Assembly (NCBI GenBank): GCA_003344405.1
Contig: NOWV01000014.1
Span: 248,001-312,000, forward strand
DNA length: 64,000 bases
Reading direction: 5' to 3'
Source: Trichoplax sp. H2
Taxonomy: Eukaryota > Placozoa > Uniplacotomia > Trichoplacea
Below the pieces are notes generated by a model. That model had not been told where the DNA came from. It saw nothing but the letters and a program-made list of their open reading frames with translations, and searched no databases. Position 1 is the stretch's first letter, and every line of letters begins with the position of its first letter. Position numbers and translations under genes: made by a program. Below are positions 52,860-64,000 of the stretch, one piece after another.

Positions 52860-53260
52860 GGACTGTGCTATCCACCCGAATAGCACTGCACGAAGAACGA
52901 TATAAATTGAATCAACTCCATCTCATTCATAACAGTAATTAAGATAGATTATCGTGAATAAGAGCCCAAAAATACTGTATGCGTATTTTAACGATATTGG
53001 AGTATAAATTGTGAGTATAGGCCACCTATTGCATAATATTATGGACTATGCTATCCATTTGAATAGTAATGATGTACGCACAGTATACCATCATGCCACC
53101 GAAGAACGATATAAATCAAATATAAATATGTATCAAATCAACTTCATTTCATTCATAACAATAATTGAGAATATGATAAATTCATATGATCCCCAAAATA
53201 TTACACACATATTCGAGACTGTGCTATCTACTTGAATGGTAATGATGGGCACATAAAATT
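52860..53260. repeat. About 180-bp repeat, 2-3 copies
   Basis: The phrase gactatgctatccatttgaatagtaatgatg at 53042 has relatives at 52862 and 53217 (spacing about 181 and 175 bp). gaagaacgatataaat occurs at 52889 and 53100. The copies are moderately diverged. The 74-codon open frame at 53011-53235 falls wholly within this repeat and is not supported as a gene. Confidence 0.75.
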
Positions 53261-53417
53261 ATACCTGCTAAAACAACATCAATTAAACTCCTATTAACAT
53301 TTCATTTAATGTAGTAATTGGATGTATTTATGAGCATGAGCCAAGTATACTGTATTATGGCTGTATTCTCATCACACTTACAATGGTTTGCATAGTATTT
53401 TTTCAAATGCTAATAAA

Positions 53418-53488
53418 CATATATTTATCTATGATAAAAAAAAAACTAGACATCATATATTTATCTATGATAAAAAGAAACTAGACAT
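53418..53488. repeat. Tandem duplication, 2 x 35-36 bp
   Basis: catatatttatctatgataaa followed by an A-run and ctagacat occurs at 53418-53453 and again, directly adjacent, at 53454-53488. The only difference is in the A-run. This is probably a replication-slippage duplication. Confidence 0.95.
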
Positions 53489-53909
53489 AGGATCATCTTT
53501 CACTAGTGACTGGATAAATTTTCTCTCTGAACTCAGATAACAATAAAATTCGATCAAAAATATCCAAAAAAGCATAAGGAGAAAGATTTTTCCAGAGTTG
53601 GGATGCAAATGAATTGATAAGACGTAATAAAAATACAAAGTAAAAGCAATTTGATTATACGTATATTCAATTTTATTTCTTGTGCTAATAAAGAGTGAAA
53701 TGCTCTAAAACTGCTGTAGGTTAACACAGTTGCTGGATTAGTAATAAATAAAAAATAAGCTGGTCTGCTAGTGTTTCTAGATCCTTCACTGTCGGATGCA
53801 GAATACGAAAAGGTGATATGTGCTAAATCGACATTACTTTATCGTTATTAATCTAGCAACTCTTCCATAATAGCATGCCAAAAAAGGATATACATACGAG
53901 AATACTCAG

Positions 53910-54038
53910 GCATCGGCGGATGAGCATAGCAGCAGTGCAGCACAGCCTATTCGTTCTGTAGCTGCTACATCTGGTTTGCTGTACTCAGCTTTGAAGAAGA
54001 CTTCGTCTTCTACTGCAGCAAGTACCCCAGATTCATAA
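53910..54038 (+). other. Orphan terminal-exon-like ORF
   Basis: An acceptor-like atactcag is followed by 42 codons rich in Ser, Ala and Thr, then TAA (ASADEHSSSAAQPIRSVAAT, then SGLLYSALKKTSSSTAASTP and DS). The composition and local G+C rise look coding against the AT-rich surroundings, yet no initiator Met or partner plus-strand exon can be found upstream. The upstream frame is blocked by TAG near 53871. It could be the last exon of an unrecognised gene, a pseudogene remnant, or chance. Confidence 0.3.
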
Positions 54039-54992
54039 TTTGTATATTTATACTGGATAGGTTAATAACACCTTTACATCGTATGATAACTTGTGCCCAT
54101 GACAGCACTATTTCAGTAAAGGACGATTAAATAATTTAAACAGTATTTTGATAAGCTAGATACTCCATTAGGTATACAGATAATAAAGACAATTCTACAA
54201 TTATATAAACGCTACGATGGCATTACCAGTTCTTATTATAGTAACTACTCGTGTAGTTTGCCAACTTTAATTATGTTTTCAAGTGCTTTTCTATCTCGTG
54301 TAGGTAAATAATTGTATTGACTTTAGTATTTGTGATGCCGGCACCTTTACTGACAAATAAACAGAACGTAATACCTATCATAGTATGAGGCAGATATTAC
54401 CTATCTATAAAATGTTATCTCAGTAAAGTATGTGTGTAAACTTTAGATATGTTAGCACATTCTAGGCTGTCATACTTTGTTGATATGTAATGCAGTAGAT
54501 GTTGTATAAAGTAGATTTAAACGTATTCTCGCGTGCATGAGGGTAACTTGCCTCTACAGTATTGATGAGAGATATAATAAAGAACTACACCTAACGAATA
54601 TCATAGCCGTTCATTTTCTCTTCTACTACTCTCTGCCAATCTATCATCATACCTGAAGGGTCTTATTTTTAAGCTAAACTTGATGAGATTTGATAATGTA
54701 ATAGCTGTATTTAAAGTAATTTATCAGATTTAGTAATGATATCGATAACATTTATCATTTATATAATCGAGCTATATTAGCAAGCTAGCATTTTACCTCA
54801 TTAAAATAGGTATAAGTAATATTGACTTGCAAAGTAATTTATTCCTCAAGTATGCGAAGCTAAAGTAAGTTATCCGATGGTTATAGTTTGTACTATACAA
54901 TTGATTATCCAACTAGTTAAAGACAGACACACCAGTTTAGTTATATCATGATTATCAGTTTATAGTTATATAGATATGTTATACAGAATATA

Positions 54993-55068
54993 ATTATTTA
55001 ATTTAATTAGTCGTTCATATTTTGATTGTTAACAATCAAAATATGAACGACTAATTAAATTAAATAAT
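54993..55068. repeat. Perfect 76-bp palindrome, no loop
   Basis: Bases 54993-55030 are the exact reverse complement of 55031-55068, centred on gttaac, with no mismatch and no spacer. It lies about 160 bp downstream of the stop codon of the secreted-protein gene, so it may fall in that gene's 3' UTR. Possible origins are a foldback element, a recent inverted duplication, or an assembly/cloning artefact, since perfect palindromes are unstable. Confidence 0.97.
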
Positions 55069-55230
55069 AGTGGATACTTGCAGCAACTAGCAAGTAACAG
55101 TCTATGGTATTATCCTTCCCGTAAGTCAACGACTAATAAGCACGTAAATAATTTTATTTGAAGCTACTTTATTAATTCCATTTAAACTAAATATAACTAA
55201 ATATACGACTAAGGCAAGAGATCATAAGGA

Positions 55231-57779
55231 TCAAATGCTAATAGAAGAAGTCGGAGACAATGTCTGTATGACATGTGGTAGTTTAGTAGTTAAGCCAAAA
55301 TTTGGGCAAACAGAGGGACAAGTGAAGACTAATTCTTCTGTAGTTTTTGTTAAAGTTTCAATCAATGGTGGACAGCTAATGACAGTTCTTGAAATTGTAG
55401 TAGTGGTATAAACTGTTTTCGTTGAATGAATACAGATACTTGACAAACTTTCAAGTGGCTCAGTAGATAAACTTTCCAATTCGATAAAACTAGAAGTCGA
55501 AAGAATATCTGACTTAACTGAGCTAGTAACAACAGTAGTAACAATTTCTGGTACAGATGTTTCGGTACTAGTAAGAAATTCTTCACTTTCCTCTGAGGAA
55601 AAGACTAAAGATTCAGATTCGCTTTCTAAAATACTTGATATTTCACTTGAAAGAACGGATGTACTTTGCACAACATTGGAACTGCTTACGCTGCTTCTTG
55701 TACCAATAGAAGATGATGAAACAACGCTTGTCGTCTCAATTATGCTCGAGATTTGACTAGTTATTTCTGATGAAACAACGCTTATCGTTTCAATTGTGCT
55801 CGAGACTTCACTAGTTATTTCTTGACTTGATGAAACGGCCGTTGTTGATTCTATTTCTTCAGAAGAACTTTCTACCTCAGAAGAACTTTCTATCTCAGAA
55901 GAGATTTCACTACTGACAAATTCAAATGATGATATTTCGCTTTCTTCGACGATCGTGGTAGAAGGTTCGATAAATTCGCTTGATTCAACACTAGTAGTAA
56001 TTTCCACCGGAGTTGAAGATATAACCAGTGATTCCACTCTAGTAGTCGTCATCCTTCTGCTTGATACCGTAGAAACTGATCTGCTAAATATGAAAGTCGA
56101 GGTAGACGATGATGTCGGTACGCTAGAGGTTTCTGGTACGCTAGATGATGTTATAATACTTGAAATAACGCTTGAACTTTCTATGGAACTTGTAATCTCT
56201 ACTCAATGATAATAAAAAAATGAATGTAAACTCATTCTACATATTCGTAAATTAGGCGCGCATATGATACTATTTACTGAGTATTCATACTATCCATCAA
56301 GGCAAAATCTTTACATTATCACAAATAACTACAAAAAAAGCGTAGACAAAAATACAATCCATTATTTACCATCTTCTCGACTTGATATCGGTTGAACGAC
56401 AGAAGTAGTACTTGGCTGTGGAATGATAGACGATGTTTCCTTATCACATTCAATTTTCTTATACCATGATTGACAGTTCTTCAAGGTTTCTATTACGGAG
56501 AATATTAGAATGTCATTGCATCCGAGATGTTTATTCTAAGGATAATCTAGGAAAGACTTGAATATAAAACTTACTTCTTGATCCAAGATAAACCTTGCAT
56601 ATTTCATGCCAATTTAATTTACGATACCATACAGCAACTTGGCTAAATTTAGCATTTGTCGTTGTTTTATGGTGAATCGATCGCCCAAGTAAAAATTTAG
56701 TAAAATTATAATGCGATGGAGCGTAATGGTATCGGCTAACTTCACATTCTTTTGTGTTCACAAAAAGACGAAATTTTTTAAGTCCGTTAAAAGTAAAAAG
56801 AACATGAGCCCATTTGCCTATAATTCTAGACGGAATCGTGGAGTAGTAGATAAAATTGCCAACGGAAGCAATAAAGTAGGGGTGTTTGCCGGAAAATAGT
56901 GCGATTCTAAAAAAATCTTTTAATCCGCCAGCACTAACATAATAACCATCATTATGATAACCATATCGTGCGATCATCTTGATCCATAAACTGACGGTTA
57001 AACCGTTAGTACAAAGTGATAAATTTCCTAAACATTCATTGGTATATTCACCAAGATGCACCCAGCTTTGGCCATCTGTACCAATACCACCCGGTTGAGG
57101 AGGGCATGGCCATAAAACAGCAGCATAGTGTTTAGCTGTACCATCATATTGACCGCAGACATTCTCAACTGTTTTACCGTTCTTCAATTTACTTAACGGC
57201 CAAAATTCGTCGGCTCCACAAAACCAATTTTCTATTGATTTCAAAGTAGAATTCAGTTTAAAACCAGTTAGAAATATAATTTACTGTCGTTTTTAATTAG
57301 TATACTGTATAGTCTGCCAAAAAGATTACTTCAGTTTTTATTAAAGTAAATCTATTGTTAGATCCTATATTATTATTAACTTTGGACAAAAAAATTGAAA
57401 GAATGCGGAGATACAAAAGAAATACAGTTAGAGATCTACCTTGCTATTAAAAAGTACAGAACTTACTTTTACCCTTGTGGTGATGATAATAATCATCATA
57501 AACCCAGCCTGGAGGATATGAATCGTATGACCAATGCGAATTGTGATGATAACCGCCATAGCCATGCCCGCCCTGATGATCATATTGATCATTGCCGTGG
57601 CCATATCCTGCCTGACATAGCAAACTCGAACCTAAAATTATAACAAGCTTGATAGAGATATAAAGATTGTCAATATCGCAATCGATTATAGTGAATAAAT
57701 CAGAAATATTAGTCGCTATTTAAAATGAAATTGAGATTTAAAAATTACGAAAACTTACAATTGAAGCTATTTTCAGCAT
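55231..57779 (-). CDS. Secreted LamG-like domain protein with Ser/Thr-rich tail
   Basis: Not assignable to a named family. Five exons, 57759-57779, 57467-57647, 56575-57231, 56370-56489 and 55231-56198, close in phase to 648 aa. Residues 1-20 (MLKIASILVIILGSSLLCQA) form a clear signal peptide. A Gly/His/Tyr-rich segment follows (about 21-67; HGNDQYDHQGGHGYGGYHH). Residues about 70-290 form a Cys-containing module with a jelly-roll LamG/concanavalin signature (LTVSLWIKM; GKWAHVLFTFNG; RLFVNTKECE; FLLGRS; SQVAVWYRKL). After a short Cys pair (CQSWYKKIEC), residues about 330-590 are almost pure Ser/Thr/Glu/Val/Ile repeats (EISSEIESSSEVESSSEE-like), probably an O-glycosylated stalk. The C terminus has four Cys (VISCPPL, FTCPSVCP) and no transmembrane segment. 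Likely an extracellular mucin-like or matrix protein; this is inference. Divergent from CCDC40. Confidence 0.85.
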
Positions 57780-60516
57780 GGTGGTTGGTATTTGCCGAGA
57801 AATATCTGCAGCGATAGAGGCTGTTATTATATCAGCGATCGGCGAAAAAGAAGGCTGGTTTGCTGTTCTCACGCGTTTAAATCTACTCCTTGAGGGCTTC
57901 ACAGTACTTTATTTGATTTTGAATCCGTCAACTTTACAGTCAACATCGTGCGAGATTTTATCCTATTATAGACGGTATAGTCCGTCCTGTGACTGATTCA
58001 TTCTTGAGGTAAAATTTTTAGGACACCTTCAAGATGAAAGTTAAAGTTGAAAAAGATAAAAATATTTTTAGTAGGTAAGATATCGTTGAACTTTTCATCA
58101 CTATTCGATAAAAGAAACTTTAAGCTAGCTGTGATTGCGTTCATTTCCTCAATCATGGATTACCGCGCCATTTAAATGAAACTTTTTGATAGCTTTTAAA
58201 CGAAAAAATTATTGTCGTTCTAAATAATATCGCTATTACCTAATATGTGAGTATCATTTAGGCAATAAAAATGCCCTATCAAAGCGTGTCAATTATAAAA
58301 AATACTTACGTCATAAAATCAACAAATCAATACATAAACGCAAATAACCAAAGCTGTCACAAAGTATCCTTATTTGCCGGATTAGGAGGTAAGCAAGCAA
58401 CCGTAAGCTGAGGCTTTGCCAAACCTTTATAAGCAAAATTATCACGTGGAATAGGAGTGATATGCCAAAAATTAATACAGTTCGATCAATAATATCCCGT
58501 GCATAATACCCAGATTTCATCACGCTTTCATAACTTCGTGATTCTGCTCTCTGACGTCGTCTTAGTTGTTACGCAAAAGATCTCGTCAATGCAGGATAAG
58601 ATAGAAGTAACCTTACGGTGGTGCTATATTTTGAATTTATAACTGGATAGTAAATATTGAACATGGCAAGCCTGGACTAAATTTAAACGCCTTCAAAATG
58701 ATGATCTTAGATCAATAGCAGGATATAGGAAGGCAGATAATGTATGTGCACTACAATGATCCATTTCACTGCAATAATTGCCCAACGCGCATTAAAACAA
58801 AATATAGTTTGTGTTGAATTCTTTATTGCTCACGTAAGGAATCTAGACCACCTCAACGAATGAAACAAACACCCCCAAAAATCTTACAAAGGTAGTAAAG
58901 ATTATATCTGTTCCGTAAGATCTTATTCACTCCCCAGAAATTTCGGTTCATGAGCCGTTGAAATATGGGTGGGTAGCAAAGCTACACTGCATCCGATGCT
59001 CGTTACTGAAAAGCCATTTTTTGTATGCACCTAAAGCTATTTTTAATACTGAATACTGGTTAGATAAGAAATTAATACTATTCTTTAGAAAGTTGTTCAT
59101 TTTGGTGGTAATACTCACTATAGTCATGCTCACTATATATAGATAATTAAACTTGTTAAAGTCAGAATGTGTTATAGTTTAGTAATGATGAGATTCAGAT
59201 TCGAAAGGGTGCGGCTACTTTGCATACTTGTAAAATGCGCGAATATGTAAACGACAGCAACATGCATACATAAAGACTTACATCTAGCTGTAACACGAGA
59301 ATCATTTGTAATCATCTGTCGAACTACTTTTAGATTCCACTTATTCGTAAGAAAAGCAGAGAATGCAGCACCTGATCCTCGTATTAAACATTATTTTATA
59401 ACGGCTACTGTAAATTGAACATGAATTGCCATGTGTGCAATTGGCACCAAACTTCAGAAATACTTGATCATTATTTTTTTATTTCTATATGTTGAAAAAC
59501 TGAATCGATTATTCGTTTGTTTACTTCAACTGAGTTATCAATACTAGAAGTCCATGACTACTATAAGATTAAGGATATCAAGTCTTAAACATACTTATCA
59601 ATATGCAATATCTTCAGTGGATGTTGCTTGCGGATAGTTTAAACTACCTCGTTTAAATAAATCCAAACAACGAATTATCTACTTATTGTAGACTATTAAC
59701 GACTTCATTTTGGCCTAATGCGGTCACTATAATTTGACTCTTCAAGTTTAAATCCTTGGTGAATATTGCTCATTTCAAAGCATAAGAAATACGAGTTATT
59801 AATTTATTAAATCAATTTCCAATCGGATTATCGCGGTAAAACACTAAAAAGCGCTTTAGTCATACGGCTGCATTTCGTCCGCCAGAATAGTTAGGATAAA
59901 ATGTGTAAAATAGATGTCGTACCACTTCTAGATATTATACTTCAATCAAGGCTCAAGTTGACGACATCTGTTTTACCATCTAGGTGTACAGTACTTTACT
60001 GTATTATGAACTAACATTGGTATTGTACTGTACAATGTACAGTGTACAGTACAGTACGAGTACAGCTTTGTACTGTACACTGTAGTGTACGCGTACTGCC
60101 ACTAGACCAGAAAGGTTTGGTTCGGTTCAACACCTTTGTGATCAGTCTGCTACTGTAGCGATTAATGGCTCAGTTGGATGAAACTGGAAAAGGATATGAT
60201 GATCCGTTGTCATAGCTACGTCGATAATATCTTCACTAGCTATCGACCCGGTGCTGTCGGCACTCTGGACTTGGCCTGAGTCAACTACATATTCCTTTAC
60301 TTTTCAAATAGACTAGCATATACGTCACATATTGGAAGGCTATTACCGTCAATTTAACTGACTGTGAGTAGAAATTGGTATAACTGGAGCTGTTATTTTC
60401 AATCCATCGACTAGAAATTGTTGCTGTAGAAGATTGAAAACGATCAATTTCCATTCAATTAGAGTAGCAATACTGTAGAATTTCTATCATCAGATTGGAT
60501 TGCCTAGTGATTTATT
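57780..60516. promoter_or_regulatory. Divergent intergenic region secreted gene / CCDC40
   Basis: A 2.7 kb region between head-to-head start codons. It is mainly AT-rich; the short open frames (57778-57996, 58311-58523, 58958-59146) have no recognisable content. A dense cluster of GTAC/ACTGTAC words lies at about 59.99-60.10 kb, some 420-530 bp upstream of the CCDC40 ATG (separate entry). Confidence 0.55.
59988..60100. repeat. GTAC/ACTGTAC word cluster
   Basis: Within about 110 bases the word gtac, mostly as tactgtac or gtacagt, recurs many times (tgtacagtactttactgta, ttgtactgtacaatgtacag, gtacagtacagtacgagtac, gtactgtacactgtagtgta). Several overlapping short palindromes result. It resembles the words near CNOT3/CEP131 and DDX47/PEF1. 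Confidence 0.85.
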
Positions 60517-63500
60517 ATGGCTGATAACCGAGTCCAAAGTGATCCAAATGAATACGATGAGAATTTAAATCAGGGTAACGGTAATCTCGATAATCAATAT
60601 GGAGATGATCCTGTCATAACCAATGAAGATAATGCTGATGCAGAGGAGTATCATCAATTTGATCCAAATACTGTCCTTACGGATAATCACACTATCGATG
60701 AAGATGAAGAATCAATCAATGATGATAATGAAAATGACGACGGTGTTGATTTTGCTAATAAATCTAGCAAGCCAAGTAGTGCAGAATTAGTGGAATATCA
60801 ACCATCCAGAGATGACGAAGACTTAGAGGAAGATGATAACATCGATGATGACGATTTAGACGATCAGAGTGAAATGATTGTGTTAGATCCTGATCATGTA
60901 AGTAGTAAAAGTACCAGTGTACAGTATTAAAAGGAACATTCTACATAACTTATATTAAATCTCCGTGGTATACAATTCTAGCCTCTCATGAAAAGGTTCC
61001 AAGCTGCTTTGAGGAAGCAATTAACAAAGCAATACGAAAAAGTCAATCTTGAACTAAGAGAAATGGTAAGTTTTGATAAACATTGTTAGAACTAGCAGCT
61101 AAATTAAAAAATCTTCTTTTCCCTTTTATGAATATTGTATTTCTACAAGTTAACTATTAACAGTTGGACACTATCATGATGGTGCTACTAAAGAATTTGC
61201 ATTGTTATAATTTATAATAATGTACCTAGTGGCATAACGATTCTGTCTTATGAATGTTACATTAAATAGCAAGAAACGGTCAAAAAGAAGAAATTACAAC
61301 GCGAAGAATTAGGTGTTTCACTATACAATTTACAACAAGAGTTGGCAAAACAACAAACCTCATTAGAGAAAGAGCATGACGACTTTAATCAGCTATACAA
61401 AAATAGACAAGCGTCCGAGACTGATCTTAATGAAACTAGACAACAATATAAACAGCTAGTCGATAAACTGGATCAGTTAATTCAAAAGCGTAAGTAATTT
61501 ATTATAAATAACTTAATTACCTGATATCTGATGATACATAACTCAATTTATTCCATAATTTTTACTGAACATCTTTACTACCGTATAATTAAAATGATCT
61601 ATTTTAGGAGATCAATTGCAAAGTGAGATGGAGAAAACTGCAGCACAACTAACTTACATGGAGAATGCTAAACGCGATATCAAATCCGATATCGCCGTAA
61701 TGAGGCGAGCAGCAGAAAAAGCCAATGAAGAAATCAGTAAGGCAGAAGAAGAAAAGCAGCAACAAGTAAATTATGAAATTTAGAAATTTAGTAATTCAGT
61801 AACAGAATCAGACGTATTAAGTTAACAATTTCTTTTTATTACGTGATTAGGATTTATTTATTAATCGGATTACTGAAGTTATACAAAAACAAGAAGAGAA
61901 AATTAGACTATATGAAGCTCAATGTAAAGCACAAACAGAGGAAACAAAAGCTGCTCGTACTTTAGTTTCTGATGCAACAACTGAAATTGAGGTAACTAGT
62001 ACACATAAGGAAGAAGAGTTATCACTGTAACGAACACAACTTTACTGTCAAAGTATCTTTATCTTAATAACTTAAAAATCAATTATTAATTTCAGTCGAT
62101 CAACTTTGAAAAAAAACAACTGATGCAACAGTGGAACAGTAGCTTAATTGGGTTAAGAAGAAGGGATGAAGCGTTGGCTGGGCTTCGTAAAGCAATCGAG
62201 TAAGCTATAATTGAAAGTTACATCGATAGATGGAAATAAAATTGAAAAGTTTCAATCATTCTAATAATAATACATTAGTTTTCGTTAACTAATTGCATTT
62301 TATATAAACTAATCCAACTATTCTTTATTTATAACTTGACACAAACTTATAGCCTACAACAACAACAATTACTTGCTTACGATACTGAAATTGCTGTAAC
62401 GAAAAAATCAATTGAAAAAGAGCAGAAACAGAATGAAGGGTTAACGTTAATAAATAATAAGAACGAAGCTGAGCTAATCTTAGTCAAGAAACAAATTACA
62501 ACTAGTCAGCAAAAATTAGACTCGGTTAAAATTGATTACAGCAAAATGAATAGAACACTGCGTGAAATAGAGCAACACTTAAATAAAGTTACTGCGGTAA
62601 GTTAACTGCCTCAAAGTCCTCTTTTAAGGATTAATGTAAATTGATAATGCTGAATCGCTCATTTTAATAGTAAATTTAATAAGTTAATCACTAAAATTTC
62701 AATGTAAACGTTACTAACGTATAAAATGTCACCTTTACTTCGAAAATATTTCTTGCAATAATACTAAACTTACTTTATGTTGGAATGTCATACCATTTTT
62801 AGGATGTAGTATTAAAGAATAATGACTTAATCGCATTAAGAAAGAATATTGAGCGAGTCTATGATGACAAAGTGAAATTGCAAAGTGCAATTGAAAAGGA
62901 ATTATACTCGCGGCAGACCATTGATAAAGCTTCAAAATATTCCAAAAAAGTTACCAGTAAAATAAGGCAAACTTTGATGTCTAAGGTATATTTTTTATAA
63001 GCCATATACTTATAACATCAGTAATTATTTAGAATTACGAGTACATAAATTTTTATACTTTTAGATCTTAATATAGTAAGAAGCAAATCACGATAATTCA
63101 TTTTTATTAAATAAGTATTCATACATCTGATAGATTTATCAATTTTATATTAGTATCTATATCATTATTCACTACTCAAAACTATGAAACAAAAAGCTAT
63201 ACTTTTGCTGCAGTATGATGACAAATTTTTGCTATATCTTCACAAATTTTCCTATAGGAAAATGAAGTTGCTGCTATCGAAAATGAAATCAGTCATACTG
63301 TATTATCTACAGCTCAATGTAAGAATCGTCTTGAAAAATCAAATCAACAATTAGATCAGTACAACCAAGAAATACGTGAAAAGAATAAATTGATTGGTAA
63401 ATATGAAAGTTCAGTTAATGGTAGTAATGCCACCATTGAAAAGAAGCAAACTCAAATTGATCAATTAAATAAAAAAATTGAAAAGATATTAAGCAGCCGT

Positions 63501-64000
63501 GAAGGTGGTGGTGAGGAATTAGGCCCGCTGGAGATTCAAATTAAGACATTATTAAAACAAATTGAAAGCTTACATCAAGAGAATGAACAACTGAAACAAT
63601 TCTGGTTACGTGGGCAAAATGAATTAGTAAAACATACTAAAGAGCGCGAAGAGCAAGGGGATGGTGTTGAATCACTAAAAAAACAATTTACAGTATTAAA
63701 TCAGAAGAAATTAAGAATTGAGAATCAAATTCAAAGTGAAGAGAAAGAAATTGCTGAAGTCTCTCATAGCACACGCAATTTACGCAATGAAATGATTAAA
63801 TTAAATATGTTAATATCCAAAAAAAATAACCAACGTGAAGATATGGAACAAAGCAACATTCTAATGGAAAGTGAATTTATCAAAGCATTAAAAGAAGCAG
63901 AGATAGCATCTATGGAAATGGATAATAATTTGCAAATGTTAAATGAAGAAAAGGAGCGTTTATTAAGTAGTCTTGTTGAAGCTGAGCGACAAATTATGCT
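60517..64000 (+). CDS. CCDC40: Coiled-coil protein CCDC40 (FAP172), 5' part
   Basis: Partner of CCDC39 in the axonemal 96-nm ruler that positions radial spokes and inner dynein arms in motile cilia. Exons: 60517-60897, 60982-61065, 61270-61489, 61608-61765, 61851-61991, 62096-62199, 62353-62596, 62803-62985 and 63258 to beyond 64000. This gives 752 complete codons, and the window ends inside an open exon. The first ~120 residues are very acidic (Asp/Glu/Asn-rich), as in other CCDC40 proteins. The conserved start of the rod is PDHPLMKRFQAALRKQL (human PEHPLMKRFQAALKNYL). Further matches are QWNSSLIGLRRRDEAL (human QWASSLVGMKHRDEA), GGGEELGPLE (human LGGEEVGPLE) and LVEAERQIML at the right edge (human LVEAEHQIML). 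The rest is continuous coiled coil. By comparison with human, only about the last 80-100 residues should be missing. Confidence 0.96.

Larger units (their letters stand above)
51962..55230. other. Intergenic UBE2O / secreted protein gene
   Basis: A 3.3 kb spacer upstream of UBE2O and downstream of the 55231 stop codon. The UBE2O promoter should lie near 51.96-52.4 kb, where TACTGTA words occur (52249-52325). To the right are a short tandem repeat (52.86-53.25 kb), a 36-bp direct duplication, an orphan exon-like ORF and a 76-bp palindrome, each listed separately. Confidence 0.6.

Noticed and set aside
53011-53235. 74-codon plus-strand frame starting MSIGHLLHNIMDY
   Set aside because: Contained in the approximately 180-bp repeat; the neighbouring copies do not keep the frame.

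Overview
This window looks like nuclear DNA of an early-branching animal. The genes are split into many short exons with GT-AG introns, mostly 50-500 bp, in AT-rich DNA. The gene set is metazoan: CNOT3, CEP131, ATF7IP, DDX47, peflin, UBE2O and CCDC40. The combination of AT richness, compact introns, basal-animal-like divergence from the human proteins and genes for motile cilia fits a placozoan such as Trichoplax or a relative. That assignment is inference; no species search was possible. I saw no rRNA, tRNA, CRISPR array or prokaryotic operon.

Layout, left to right. 1-2277 holds no recognisable gene. CNOT3 lies on the minus strand (2278-10228). A repeat-rich 4 kb divergent intergenic region follows (10229-14214). 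CEP131 is on the plus strand (14215-22886). A 2.9 kb spacer with a 125-bp-class tandem repeat leads to ATF7IP (+, 25748-28916). ATF7IP converges on DDX47 (-, 29720-33705). DDX47 is head to head with peflin PEF1 (+, 35568-39403). PEF1 converges on UBE2O (-, 41408-51961). Then comes a 3.3 kb spacer with degenerate repeats, an orphan exon-like ORF and a 76-bp perfect palindrome. Next is a secreted LamG-like/Ser-Thr-rich protein gene (-, 55231-57779), divergent from CCDC40 (+, 60517 to beyond the right edge).

I rebuilt the exon chains by hand from splice sites, reading phase and remembered human protein sequence. The phases close exactly for CNOT3 (23 exons, 730 aa), CEP131 (27 exons, 958 aa), ATF7IP (4 exons, 540 aa), DDX47 (17 exons, 443 aa), PEF1 (7 exons, 278 aa), UBE2O (20 exons, 1164 aa) and the secreted protein (5 exons, 648 aa). 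For CCDC40, 9 exons and 752 complete codons are present before the window ends. Human lengths quoted are from memory.

The genes are not one pathway. Most are housekeeping: mRNA deadenylation, rRNA processing, ubiquitin conjugation, calcium sensing and heterochromatin. Two are ciliary or centrosomal (CEP131, CCDC40). The least explained items are the secreted lamG/Ser-rich protein, the perfect palindrome just 3' of it, a possible piggyBac-type MITE, two orphan exon-like ORFs, and dense clusters of ACTGTAC/TACAGTA words in the divergent intergenic regions.
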